DNA of 36,462 nucleotides from a virus. The position numbers and the translations under genes are program-made. Numbering within the stretch: the first letter of the stretch is position 1; every line of letters starts with the position of its first letter. Under the pieces are notes generated by a model. The model had not been told where the DNA came from. It worked only from the letters and a program-made list of their open reading frames with translations, and searched no databases. Below, one piece after another: positions 1-8,603 of this stretch. The DNA lies in the IMG/VR virus record IMGVR_UViG_3300042154_000564, positions 1-36,462 of that record, one strand, 5' to 3'.

Positions 1-80
1 ATAACCAAATCCTCAACTAGAAGTTGTTCTGGTGTGACTTGATTTACAGGAAAATTATTAAAATAGAAGTTTGTTGACAT
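1..80 (-). CDS. 14: T4-like neck protein gp14, N-terminal fragment
   Basis: The gene enters the window only with its first 26 codons and runs off the left edge. The ATG lies 2 bases after the gp13 stop, with GGATAG just upstream acting as a weak ribosome site. The N-terminus begins MSTNFYFNNF and continues through a QLLVEDLV segment, which resembles the start of T4-like marine phage gp14 proteins. T4 gp14 forms the neck with gp13 and joins filled heads to tails, and it directly follows gene 13 in T4, as here. The call rests on that position plus the short N-terminus; no domain can be checked. Confidence 0.72.
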   Translation of the reverse strand, partial: MSTNFYFNNFPVNQVTPEQLLVEDLV

Positions 81-82
81 GA

Positions 83-1033
83 CTATCCGACGTACATATC
101 GCCTGGTAACACATTTGTGCTAACCAAATCTTCTTCTAGTTTATCTATCTCTGTTTGTGCTTCGCCCATGATGCGAACGCCATCTAGCGTTACACCACCA
201 GGCATTTGAATACCTGAAAACTTACTTAGGTTATTACCCCATTGAAGTTTGAATAATGCTGTGCCGTATCGTTTTAACCATCTATCATTCCAAACGTCTG
301 ATATACCTGTCTTTGTCATAGTGACCGAGCCACTTGTAGCAAACGGACTATCAACCTCAACTTGTGTTGGTGAAATGACTTTAGTAATACGTTTAGTTTC
401 TGTGCCAAATACAACTTCATCGTCAGGAATAACCTGTTGATCAAAAACTGTTGATGTGCCTGTGACCGTGTTTGACGATGTACTGATTGCACCTGTACCA
501 GATAACGTTATTGAATCTGGAGACATAGTACGATAGCACTCAATCACAACGTAATCACCAACTTTAACGTCACGAGTCCAGTCAATATCTAATCTCAATT
601 TATTACCGTGCCGATTGAATCTATACTGAGGAGTACCCGAGAACAACAAGTTTAGTGTTTGTAAATGTTGCATCGTGATTTCGTATGATACGTACGATAC
701 AGAAGTAAAGTCGTATAGATCGTGTAGACGCAACTGATATCTCATATCAAACATATTGATAGATGAGCTTGCTTGATCAAACGGAAGAACTCCAACGACA
801 AAAGTAATAGCTTCAGGAGTATAAATCCAACCCCTATCAATATCCGATTGAGTGATACAGTGCTTCATGAAAATTCGTTCAGCGCCGTCGTAATGATAGT
901 CGTTGAAGAATTGAAGCGCTTGGTCAATTCTATCGTCCATTTGGTCTTCATCTATGTTAATTTGAATAACAGGATGACCTAACTGTCTTAAACAGTAGTC
1001 TCTGAATTGTGCTCGTGTGGTAGGAGTTGCCAT
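83..1033 (-). CDS. 13: T4-like neck protein gp13
   Basis: This 316-aa protein matches T4-like gp13, the neck protein that with gp14 closes the packaged head for tail joining. Visible hallmarks are the N-terminal TRAQFRDYCLRQLG helix (7-20), IDEDQMDDRIDQALQFFNDY (27-46), a central FDMRYQLRLHDLYDF segment (95-109) and the C-terminal DRWLKRYGTALFKLQWG block (250-266) followed by LPG-type motifs. T4 gp13 is 309 aa. Residues about 175-242 look like an inserted Ser/Thr/Val-rich beta module, because the flanks (VVIECYR before, DVWNDRWLKRY after) read as a continuous gp13 core; a similar module occurs near the end of the 918-aa baseplate protein. The ATG has GGAATAAT upstream and lies about 31 bases below an exact late promoter box. 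gp14 follows directly. Confidence 0.9.
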   Translation of the reverse strand: MATPTTRAQFRDYCLRQLGHPVIQINIDEDQMDDRIDQALQFFNDYHYDGAERIFMKHCITQSDIDRGWIYTPEAITFVVGVLPFDQASSSINMFDMRYQLRLHDLYDFTSVSYVSYEITMQHLQTLNLLFSGTPQYRFNRHGNKLRLDIDWTRDVKVGDYVVIECYRTMSPDSITLSGTGAISTSSNTVTGTSTVFDQQVIPDDEVVFGTETKRITKVISPTQVEVDSPFATSGSVTMTKTGISDVWNDRWLKRYGTALFKLQWGNNLSKFSGIQMPGGVTLDGVRIMGEAQTEIDKLEEDLVSTNVLPGDMYVG

Positions 1034-1063
1034 ATTATTCCATTTGTTTTAAATAGTATCTTC

Positions 1064-1071
1064 TATTTATA
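1064..1071 (-). promoter_or_regulatory. T4-type late promoter for gp13-gp14
   Basis: The minus strand reads TATAAATA, an exact T4 late -10 box (recognised by the phage late sigma factor gp55 in T4). It spans the gap between the upstream 2OG oxygenase stop at 1075 and the gp13 ATG at 1033. The last bases of the box also form one arm of a 7-bp inverted repeat (1063-1069 with 1050-1056), which would exist only in read-through RNA. Confidence 0.75.
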
Positions 1072-1074
1072 TAA

Positions 1075-1647
1075 CTAACTCCACTTAGGTCCATCAAACC
1101 AACAAGCTAGACTATATCTGGTGCCTTTAGTTACTGGATTTGCTTGATGTTCTATAAATGACGGTAAGAAGAATGCTGTTCCTTGCGATCTGATTTCACT
1201 AGCGTCAGGATATTGAGTAATATTAAACATCTCAAAATCACCCCCTTCATATGTAGAAGGATCTGTTAATTGAACAACCGCAGTCAATTTTCGATGGTAG
1301 TCAGGATCGTTATTCATCCAAAAGACGTCATGATGTCTTTTATATTCACCTTGATATGATTCATCATACTCAGCTAGCTGTATATAAGAGATTCTTGTTA
1401 CGTTGAACTTAAAGAAATCATCGTTAGCTTGAATTGCTAATTTCCACATAGTATCAAAAAGAAAAGCAAAATTAGGATCGGTTTTTTGAATGAACCTAAT
1501 TTTGCTTTTTCTAGTTTCATTTACTTCGAGATTACCATTAACTCCAATTTTTGCATCTTCTGCAGGTAACTTCAAACCTAATTCTAAAATATTAGCACAC
1601 ATCTCTGGAGTAAAATACTCCTTAAAGTAACACCACTCACCTTTCAT
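1075..1647 (-). CDS. 2OG-Fe(II) oxygenase, prolyl-4-hydroxylase-like
   Basis: This 190-aa protein has the full signature of a non-haem iron, 2-oxoglutarate-dependent dioxygenase of the PKHD/prolyl-hydroxylase type. The H-x-D pair is H105 and D107 (in KRHHDVFW), the distal histidine is H167 (FIEHQANPV), and the 2OG-binding arginine is R177 (GTRYSLACWF). A YEGGDFEMF strand lies between them, as usual for the double-stranded beta helix. Such enzymes hydroxylate protein or small-molecule substrates using O2 and 2OG. It directly follows the 2132-aa fibre gene, with GGAG about 9 bases before its ATG, so a role in modifying that fibre (which carries Gly-Pro-Thr collagen-like repeats) is an attractive inference, but no substrate is shown. 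It is not a close copy of the five oxygenases in the cassette at 15631-19584. Confidence 0.9.
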   Translation of the reverse strand: MKGEWCYFKEYFTPEMCANILELGLKLPAEDAKIGVNGNLEVNETRKSKIRFIQKTDPNFAFLFDTMWKLAIQANDDFFKFNVTRISYIQLAEYDESYQGEYKRHHDVFWMNNDPDYHRKLTAVVQLTDPSTYEGGDFEMFNITQYPDASEIRSQGTAFFLPSFIEHQANPVTKGTRYSLACWFDGPKWS

Positions 1648-1661
1648 AACAACACTCCAAA

Positions 1662-4600
1662 TTATTTAGACTTCTTTAACTCATCTACTTCTGCTTTTAA
1701 TTCTTTAACTAATTCTTTTAACACAACAAGTTCTTTGGCTAGCTCAACCGCAGAAGTCATCGCCGCATTGCCGTATGCTACAGATAAGAAGCCATCTGCA
1801 TCCTCTATAACTGCTTCAGGTAATAATTTTTGTAATGATTGTGCTGAAACACCAACTTGAGTTATAGCTTCGTCTGTACGGTCATATACCCCAGCTTTTA
1901 CATTGGCTAATTTTTCAACAAAGTTTTCTGTAACAAGACGCCAGTTTTTCTTTTTACGCTCGTCAGAATACGCAGTGACGTTGCCAGCCATAGTCAAGTT
2001 GCCTGACATGTCCATTTGCAATCTATTTGCACCAGCAGACCATCCACCAATACGAAACACATTATCTGAATCAAGCCCCATATTAACAGCGTAATAGCCG
2101 CCACGATGGAAAGACATAATCGCGCCAGTATTTCCTGTTGAATATGCTTGTAATGGCGGGCTGTCGCTTGTTGTATTTCTATTTGATTGAAAATAATTAG
2201 CGCCTGTCCACGTGTTGCTTGTACCTAGTATCGAAGCACCAGAAGGACCAGTTGGACCTGTAGGACCGGTGGGTCCTGTAGGACCAGTAGGACCAGGAAC
2301 CGTTGATGCTGCACCAGTTGGACCTGTTGGACCTGTTGGACCAGCAGGACCAGCAGAACCGGTTGGACCAGTAGGACCTGGAACCGTTGATGCTGCACCA
2401 GTTGGACCAGTTGGACCAGTAGGACCTGTTGGACCAGTTGGACCTACTGCCCAAGATGATGCACCGGTACCAGTGTTGTATGTGACTGTCGCACCTGTTG
2501 TTGGTAAGTTAACTTGACCAGGGTTCCATCTTAGATGTCCAATATTAGTACCGTCAGCGTTAGTAGACGCTAAACATATCCAGTTTTCATCGGGCGACCA
2601 AGTAGCATTTACATAGTTTACTACTCTAAACTTCGTTGTGTCTGATGTAGAACCCTGACCTGGAGTAATCACATAGAATAAAGCTTCCCATCCAGCAAGA
2701 GGAATACCTGCGGCAGTTGCAGTAACTGTTGTTGTTGCGCCGGCGGCATTAAAATAAGTTATGGTGCCTGAAGTCGGACAAGTAATGTCAAAATATCCAG
2801 CAGAACCATATTCTATATTTTCAACAGGAATTGCGATAACTCGAGTACCCCAAAGTACCGAAGTGCCTGACCACGTAACAAGACCACCTCCAGATAGCGT
2901 AAACTGAGCTGCTTTGTTACGTATGAAGTTAGCTAGTTTTGTTGTTTGTGTTGATAGGTTTGTAGTGGCAGTATTTGCAATACCAAAAGCAGCATTTGCA
3001 TAGACGCCAGCAGAGACTGCTTTTTGGTCAGCCGTGGCGGCATTACCCGTTGCTGTGTTGGCTTGTGTGTAAGCGCTATTAGCATACGATCCGGAAGTCA
3101 CTGCTCGTTGATCTGCAGTAGCTGCATTGGTTGTAGCCGTGTTAGCTTGCAAGTAAGCACTATTAGCATACGAGCTAGCACTAGCGGCATTTGTTGTAGC
3201 TGTGTTAGCTTGTAAGTAAGCTGAGTTAGCATAAGAACCAGCACTTGAAGATCCACCAGTGTTAGCCTGGTTATAAGCTGCTTGCGCTAGTATGGTGCCG
3301 GTGTTAGCTTGTAAGTAAGCTGAGTTAGCATACGAGCCAGAAGTTACGGCTCGTTGATCGGCTGTAGCAGCATTAGTCGTTGCAGTATTAGCTTGCGTAT
3401 ACGCACTGTTGGCATAAGAGCCTGCACTAGTGGCGTTTACTGAAGCGGTGTTAGCTTGAGTGTAGGCACTGTTAGCATAAGAACCTGATGTTACGGCTCT
3501 CTGATCAGCAGTTGCTGCGTTAGTTGTTGCTGTGTTGGCTTGCGTATATGCACTATTAGCATATGAGCTAGCACTTGTTGCAGTTAGATTTGCGGTGTTA
3601 GCTAAAGCAAATGCAGCATTAGCATAAACGCCAGCACTTACACCTTTTTGATCAGCTGTAGCTGCATTAGTTGTAGCCGTGTTAGCTTGAGTGTAGGCAC
3701 TGTTAGCATATGAGCTAGCACTTGTTGCGGTTAGATTTGCGGTGTTAGCTATACCAAAAGCACTATTAGCATACGAGCCAGAAGTGACTGCTCGTTGATC
3801 GGCTGTTGCGGCATTGGTAGTCGCAGTGTTAGCTTGAGTGTAGGCACTGTTAGCATACGAACCTGCACTCAAAGCATTAGTCGCAGCTGTGTTGGCTACA
3901 CCAAAAGCAGCATTAGCATAAACACCAGAATTTACAGCTCTCTGATCGGCAGTAGCAGCGTTAGTTGTCGCAGTATTAGCTTGAGTGTAACCCGCAATAG
4001 CATGAGAGCTTGCTATATTTGCTGTTTGAAATCCTGCTTTAGCAGTTTCGTTTGTATTATTTGCTACATCACCACCTACTGGATGAGTTAATTTCTCGTA
4101 TGCGGCTGCAGCAGTATATTGTGTCCAAGTACTAAATGTTTTTTCTGAATGTAGAATATGCCCTTCTGGATACGCACCATCTTCAAACATCACCCATTCG
4201 TTGATATCTTCAGCCCATTTAATGTAAACGTTAGCTGAAGTGCCTCTGTTTACTATAATTTCCGCGTTAGATGTTGGGGCTCCAGTAACAGCGTCATTAA
4301 GAATGATGGTATTACCGCCAACTGTTAGTTGAGATGTTGTAATCGATTGAGCGTTTGAAACTAGTAAGTTACCTGAAATTGTTACGTTACCAGTAAATAA
4401 TCCAGATCCCACAACGTGTAAGTTTGCTGTTGGGTTATTTGTACCAATACCCAACCTATGATTTACATAATCGTAATATAATTCTGTGTTATCTTGGTCA
4501 ATTTTATTTTCACGAGCGAACAGAATAGAACCTGTAGTCTTGTTGGCTCCTTCCATTAAATGAATATTAACAAGCATGGTGCCGTTAGTTAAATCTGAGC

Positions 4601-7600
4601 TAGTCACATACCCAATAGTTAATGGAATATTTGGAGTAGCAGGAACAGAAGTAGTAAATTTACCAGGTTCACTAGCAGATAAGAATAATTCTGCACCCGC
4701 AGTAAGTAATGATGTATTTAATCCTTCAAGTCTACCAGCCGTTAGAGCAAACCCATAAGCGTTGGGAGGAATATCTGTAGTCGTTACTCCAATAACTTCA
4801 GCATTTGCAGCCAAAGATGCATTAGCTAGATATACGCTTGGGTATCCGTTTGCTGAAGCTCCGCCTGAAATAAATACACAGTTTGCTCTAGGCAATGTTG
4901 AACCGGTATTGTTCCAAACTCGTATTACTATATCCTGACCAGCGTGAACGTAAGATGAACTATCGTTAAAATACGCTAAAGATTTTGCGCCTGAGTCGTA
5001 GAATACCCTACCTTCTTTGTATGAAGGATCTGCTAAATCTGTAGCAATATCTATATACGTACCAACAGACAAATTACTAGACACGTTGGCAAAACCAGTA
5101 ATAGTTCCACCAGTAGAATTAAACTTAGTATTTGCTGTATCGAATGCAGATTGTGCCAGTGTATTAGCTGTATTTGCTTTAGCGAAAGCGCCATTAGCGT
5201 AACTACCAGCACTTGTTGCATTTACTGAAGCTGTGTTAGCTGTTGAAAAAGCACTGTTGGCGTAGGATCCTGAAGTGACTGCTCGTTGATCAGCTGTAGC
5301 AGCGTTGGTCGTAGCTGTGTTTGCTTGAGTGTAGGCTGAGTTAGCGTATGACCTAGAAGCAGCATCGTTAATATTAACCGTGTTTGCTAATGCGTAAGCG
5401 GCATTGGCATAGACGCCAGCGCTAACACCTTTTTGATCGGCAGTAGCAGCATTAGTCGTAGCCGTGTTGGCTTGTGAATAAGCTGAGTTAGCATATGAGC
5501 TAGCGCTTGTTGCTGTTAAGTTTGTGGTGTTAGCTATACCAAAAGCGGCATTAGCATAATAACCTGATGTTACGGCTCGTTGGTCTGCTGTTGCTGCGTT
5601 CGTAGTCGCTGTATTGGCTTGACCGTAAGCACTATTAGCATAACTACCTGATGTTACGGCTCTCTGGTCGGCTGTTGCGGCATTAGTCGTAGCCGTGTTA
5701 GCTTGACTATAAGCACTATTAGCATATGAACTAGCAGTTGTTGCAGTTAAGTTTGATGTATTAGCAATATTAAAAGCGGCATTAGCATAACTACCTGATG
5801 TTACGGCTCTCTGGTCAGCGGTTGAAGCATTAGTCGTTGCGGTATTAGCTTGACTATAAGCACTATTAGCATATGAACTAGCACTATTAGCAGCACCACG
5901 AACCCAAGTGTCGACAGAATTGTTGGCGGCATCGTAAGCAGATTGCGCTAATGTTGTTCCTGTGTTAGCTTGAACGTATGCACCGTTTGCATGATGATAC
6001 GCAGCTTGAGCAGAGCTTCTTGCAACAGAGTCTGTTCCACTTGAACTTGCTAATAAATCTGTTCCTACTCCAGCGCTAGCAGACGTTAAATCAATAAACG
6101 CACCACGAGCTGAACCGCCTTGCTCAAATATTCGCAGTTTGTTTTGATATACGTCAATGGTTACACCCGCACCAGACAGAGTCGTGTTAGACAGAGCCCT
6201 CCCAAGAAGAATCTCACCACCTTCATCTCCGCCTATTGTGTTGGCTGTTATTTTTCCTTCAACAAAAACATCACCTGAGATTGTACCACCTGAGGTGTTA
6301 AACTTAGTGTTGGCTAGAGAGTAAGCACTATTAGCATAAGAGCCTGCTGAAGACGCGTACTGTGTTCCGGTATTTGCTTGAGTATAGGCACTATTAGCGT
6401 ATACCGATATTGTGTTGGTTGTTGGGCTATAAAATTGAGAGTTTACATGGACTAGCTTCTTAAACGTTGTGTTTGAATTTGAAATTGTTAGAGCAACGTT
6501 CTCAGTTAAATACCCACCAGCAACAATATCAATTTGAGTGTTTATTGCTGTAGCACCAATCACCATGTTACCGCCGGGTTGGCCAATGGTGCTTCCTTGT
6601 ACTATGAAATATCCGTTCAAAGGACCAAAAGGAGTATCTTCTCCTTGATAGAAGTTATAGGTGCTTCCACCCATACCCATATCAGTATAGTAGTCTGTAT
6701 CCGTACCAACGTCTGCGGTAATAACAAAGTCTGCTGACCCGTTGCCGTTAATATTTTGTTGATTAGTCTGAATATAAGTCTCAGAGTTACCAGTAAATTG
6801 AGCAATCAAATCTGGAAGAATCGTTGCTGACTCTGTTGCAATACCTGCAAAGAATTGAGTGTTAGCAATAATATTATTTGCTCTAACATTTCCTGACGTC
6901 GCTAAAGAACCCGACATCACGTCGCCAGATTTGCTTACCTTGGTATTAGCTGCATTAAAAGATGCTTGACTTAGAGCGTTAGCTGAGTTGGCTTTATCGT
7001 GTGCGCTATTAGCTTGAATATACGCGCTATTCGCTTGGGTAGAAATTCTAATAGTAGTATTAGATGTAATCTCAGGAATAAAACTAATACCGTCTTTACT
7101 AAATTCAGCAATTACATTAGATGATTCTGTACCACCGGAAACAATTTTAGTTTTTATACCTGAAGTTTCTGTTATAGTACCAATTATTAAATTACCACCA
7201 AGCTGACTAGTGTTTCCTTGAACAATTAGATAACCGTCTAACGGAAATAAAGCTCCTTGCTCTAACTGAGAACCTTGAATTCCTAAGTCGATATAATTTT
7301 TTTCGTCGGTACCAACGTCAGCAGTAATAACATAATCTGCAGAGCCATGTGGATCAATATTTTGAGCGTTGACTTGAACGTATGAATCCGTATTACCAGT
7401 AAACTGAGCAATTAGATTGGGTAGTGGAGTAGATGATGTTGTTGCTATACCAGCATAAAATTTATTGTATGCAATTACATTTTGAGCATCTAAGTTCTGT
7501 ATCGCCTTAATGTTAGTTACATAAAGTGTGTTATTTGAAGTCTCAAAATATAAATTACTAGACGCACCATAAGCGCCGTTTAAATTAAATTGAATTTGTC

Positions 7601-8060
7601 CATTAGCACCTGAGGCAGTGTTTGCTTTACTGAACGCACTATTAGCATATGATCCTGCACTGCTTGCAGTATTACTCGCGCTGTTAGCAGCATCAAAAGC
7701 ACTATTAGCATGAACATAAGCACTTGAGCTGGTGTTTATTACTTGAGTTAAAGCAGTACCGACATCATATCCACCAATTGCACCGTATGATGCTTGGATA
7801 TTAGGTACTGATAATATGCCACTAGTATAGTCGTACGTGAAATCTGAATTGGATCCAAACGAACCCATATTGTTAAATTGGATCTCGCTATCCAAACCTG
7901 CAGGCTCAGTAACAGCATCAAATAACGTTACGATACCATTACTATTACCATAATACAAATCACCATCTTCGACGTTGATTGCCAACTCACCAGGCTGTAA
8001 TACTGATGGTACGTTTCCACTTACCGTAGACTTTTTAATTTGAATTATTGTATTTGCCAT
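1662..8060 (-). CDS. Giant tail fibre with collagen-like repeats and C-terminal S74 chaperone
   Basis: This 2132-aa fibre protein begins [15 protein letters not shown], an attachment-type start shared with the 705-aa fibre. It then has two copies of a beta domain (about 195-330 and 398-535, each with LIAQFTGN and [13 protein letters not shown]-like motifs), a first Ala-rich heptad array (roughly 690-985), a globular region to about 1330, and a second heptad array (about 1340-1700). A beta domain follows, then collagen-like GPT triplets (about 1870-1940) and a C-terminal peptidase S74 intramolecular chaperone. The S74 start is [10 protein letters not shown] with candidate catalytic S2032 and K2037 and about 101 residues after the cleavage point, ending in a Leu/Lys coiled coil. 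S74 domains help fibres trimerise and then cut themselves off before the Ser. It is preceded by a coiled-coil protein 12 bases upstream and followed by a 2OG oxygenase. It probably contacts the host surface. Confidence 0.88.
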   Translation of the reverse strand: MANTIIQIKKSTVSGNVPSVLQPGELAINVEDGDLYYGNSNGIVTLFDAVTEPAGLDSEIQFNNMGSFGSNSDFTYDYTSGILSVPNIQASYGAIGGYDVGTALTQVINTSSSAYVHANSAFDAANSASNTASSAGSYANSAFSKANTASGANGQIQFNLNGAYGASSNLYFETSNNTLYVTNIKAIQNLDAQNVIAYNKFYAGIATTSSTPLPNLIAQFTGNTDSYVQVNAQNIDPHGSADYVITADVGTDEKNYIDLGIQGSQLEQGALFPLDGYLIVQGNTSQLGGNLIIGTITETSGIKTKIVSGGTESSNVIAEFSKDGISFIPEITSNTTIRISTQANSAYIQANSAHDKANSANALSQASFNAANTKVSKSGDVMSGSLATSGNVRANNIIANTQFFAGIATESATILPDLIAQFTGNSETYIQTNQQNINGNGSADFVITADVGTDTDYYTDMGMGGSTYNFYQGEDTPFGPLNGYFIVQGSTIGQPGGNMVIGATAINTQIDIVAGGYLTENVALTISNSNTTFKKLVHVNSQFYSPTTNTISVYANSAYTQANTGTQYASSAGSYANSAYSLANTKFNTSGGTISGDVFVEGKITANTIGGDEGGEILLGRALSNTTLSGAGVTIDVYQNKLRIFEQGGSARGAFIDLTSASAGVGTDLLASSSGTDSVARSSAQAAYHHANGAYVQANTGTTLAQSAYDAANNSVDTWVRGAANSASSYANSAYSQANTATTNASTADQRAVTSGSYANAAFNIANTSNLTATTASSYANSAYSQANTATTNAATADQRAVTSGSYANSAYGQANTATTNAATADQRAVTSGYYANAAFGIANTTNLTATSASSYANSAYSQANTATTNAATADQKGVSAGVYANAAYALANTVNINDAASRSYANSAYTQANTATTNAATADQRAVTSGSYANSAFSTANTASVNATSAGSYANGAFAKANTANTLAQSAFDTANTKFNSTGGTITGFANVSSNLSVGTYIDIATDLADPSYKEGRVFYDSGAKSLAYFNDSSSYVHAGQDIVIRVWNNTGSTLPRANCVFISGGASANGYPSVYLANASLAANAEVIGVTTTDIPPNAYGFALTAGRLEGLNTSLLTAGAELFLSASEPGKFTTSVPATPNIPLTIGYVTSSDLTNGTMLVNIHLMEGANKTTGSILFARENKIDQDNTELYYDYVNHRLGIGTNNPTANLHVVGSGLFTGNVTISGNLLVSNAQSITTSQLTVGGNTIILNDAVTGAPTSNAEIIVNRGTSANVYIKWAEDINEWVMFEDGAYPEGHILHSEKTFSTWTQYTAAAAYEKLTHPVGGDVANNTNETAKAGFQTANIASSHAIAGYTQANTATTNAATADQRAVNSGVYANAAFGVANTAATNALSAGSYANSAYTQANTATTNAATADQRAVTSGSYANSAFGIANTANLTATSASSYANSAYTQANTATTNAATADQKGVSAGVYANAAFALANTANLTATSASSYANSAYTQANTATTNAATADQRAVTSGSYANSAYTQANTASVNATSAGSYANSAYTQANTATTNAATADQRAVTSGSYANSAYLQANTGTILAQAAYNQANTGGSSSAGSYANSAYLQANTATTNAASASSYANSAYLQANTATTNAATADQRAVTSGSYANSAYTQANTATGNAATADQKAVSAGVYANAAFGIANTATTNLSTQTTKLANFIRNKAAQFTLSGGGLVTWSGTSVLWGTRVIAIPVENIEYGSAGYFDITCPTSGTITYFNAAGATTTVTATAAGIPLAGWEALFYVITPGQGSTSDTTKFRVVNYVNATWSPDENWICLASTNADGTNIGHLRWNPGQVNLPTTGATVTYNTGTGASSWAVGPTGPTGPTGPTGPTGAASTVPGPTGPTGSAGPAGPTGPTGPTGAASTVPGPTGPTGPTGPTGPTGPSGASILGTSNTWTGANYFQSNRNTTSDSPPLQAYSTGNTGAIMSFHRGGYYAVNMGLDSDNVFRIGGWSAGANRLQMDMSGNLTMAGNVTAYSDERKKKNWRLVTENFVEKLANVKAGVYDRTDEAITQVGVSAQSLQKLLPEAVIEDADGFLSVAYGNAAMTSAVELAKELVVLKELVKELKAEVDELKKSK
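2235..2450 (-). repeat. Collagen-like Gly-Pro-Thr triplet repeats
   Basis: Within the 2132-aa fibre, residues about 1870-1940 are runs of G-P-T (with G-P-A and G-S-A variants), interrupted twice by the same AASTVPGP linker. On DNA this is a GGACC-rich tract, locally much richer in GC than its surroundings. Collagen-like triplets form trimeric rods in several phage fibres. The open frame on the opposite strand is a by-product of the triplet composition. Confidence 0.9.
2960..4010 (-). repeat. Heptad-register Ala-rich array 1 in the 2132-aa fibre
   Basis: Tandem protein units such as [15 protein letters not shown] followed by [13 protein letters not shown] recur in 21- or 28-residue steps, always whole multiples of seven. 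Each heptad has the form x-A-[N/A/V]-[ST]-[AS]-x-x. The underlying DNA copies encode almost the same peptide with shuffled synonymous codons. A second array of the same kind lies at about 5110-5990. Confidence 0.85.
5110..5990 (-). repeat. Heptad-register Ala-rich array 2 in the 2132-aa fibre
   Basis: This is the same 21/28-residue modular repeat as the array at 2960-4010, here containing units ending in [10 protein letters not shown] or [12 protein letters not shown]. It is nearer the N-terminus of the fibre and separated from the other array by a globular region of roughly 350 residues. Confidence 0.85.
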
Positions 8061-8072
8061 TTATTCTTTTCT

Positions 8073-8576
8073 TTAAAAGGAGCCACCATTTTTAACGATG
8101 TCGTCCTTGGATTCAAATTCAGATTTTAATTTTTTTAGTTTGGTCACAGGAACCAACGGCTCTAAATTACTAATGTATTTATTAAGTGTAGAAATAGAAT
8201 TTTTCAAATCGTTTGATATTATTTGATTTTCTGCCTTCTCATCCTCAAGTTTCTTAACTTGCTTCATATAATCGTTGACTGCAGATTGAAGTCTATTTCT
8301 ATCGTTGATTGCATTTTCAGAACTTCGAATTTGATTGCTTTTATTAGCGTTATCGACAATCAACTCGTTTTTTTGACTTGATACTTCTCCAAACCTAGAC
8401 TCACAATCTCTATAACGGTTATTTAAATCCTCTAGTGCTTTCTTAGTATTTACTAATTCCTCACTAGTATCGTTTAACGTTTTTAATTGTGCTTGAAACA
8501 TAACGTTTTGCTTGACAACCGATAAAAAATTGTCAAGCAAAACTTCCACATAAGCGTTTTGTAATTTCACATCCAT
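8073..8576 (-). CDS. Coiled-coil phage protein with C-terminal NGGSF tag
   Basis: This 167-aa protein is not recognised by family. It is predicted from its composition to be almost wholly helical. Residues about 28-150 are rich in Leu, Lys, Glu, Asn and Asp with heptad-like Leu spacing (SEELVNTKKALEDLNNRY, QVKKLEDEKAENQ, LKNSISTLNKYISNLEPL). There is no signal peptide or membrane segment. It ends VKNGGSF, almost the same tail as the 705-aa fibre just upstream (LNGGSF) and the 86-aa protein before it (INGGRF), which suggests all three dock to, or are processed by, a common partner. AAGGAAG before its ATG is a good ribosome site. Its place between two fibre genes suggests a structural spacer or fibre assembly factor; this is inference. 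Confidence 0.7.
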   Translation of the reverse strand: MDVKLQNAYVEVLLDNFLSVVKQNVMFQAQLKTLNDTSEELVNTKKALEDLNNRYRDCESRFGEVSSQKNELIVDNANKSNQIRSSENAINDRNRLQSAVNDYMKQVKKLEDEKAENQIISNDLKNSISTLNKYISNLEPLVPVTKLKKLKSEFESKDDIVKNGGSF

Positions 8577-8603
8577 TACGAACTTCCTTTTTTCAAAACA
8601 TTT

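Noticed and set aside
2212-2517. Plus-strand frame coding Gly-Pro-Val repeats opposite the collagen-like tract
   Set aside because: It is the reverse complement of the GPT triplets, which automatically gives a repetitive open frame; no ribosome site and inside a firm gene on the other strand.
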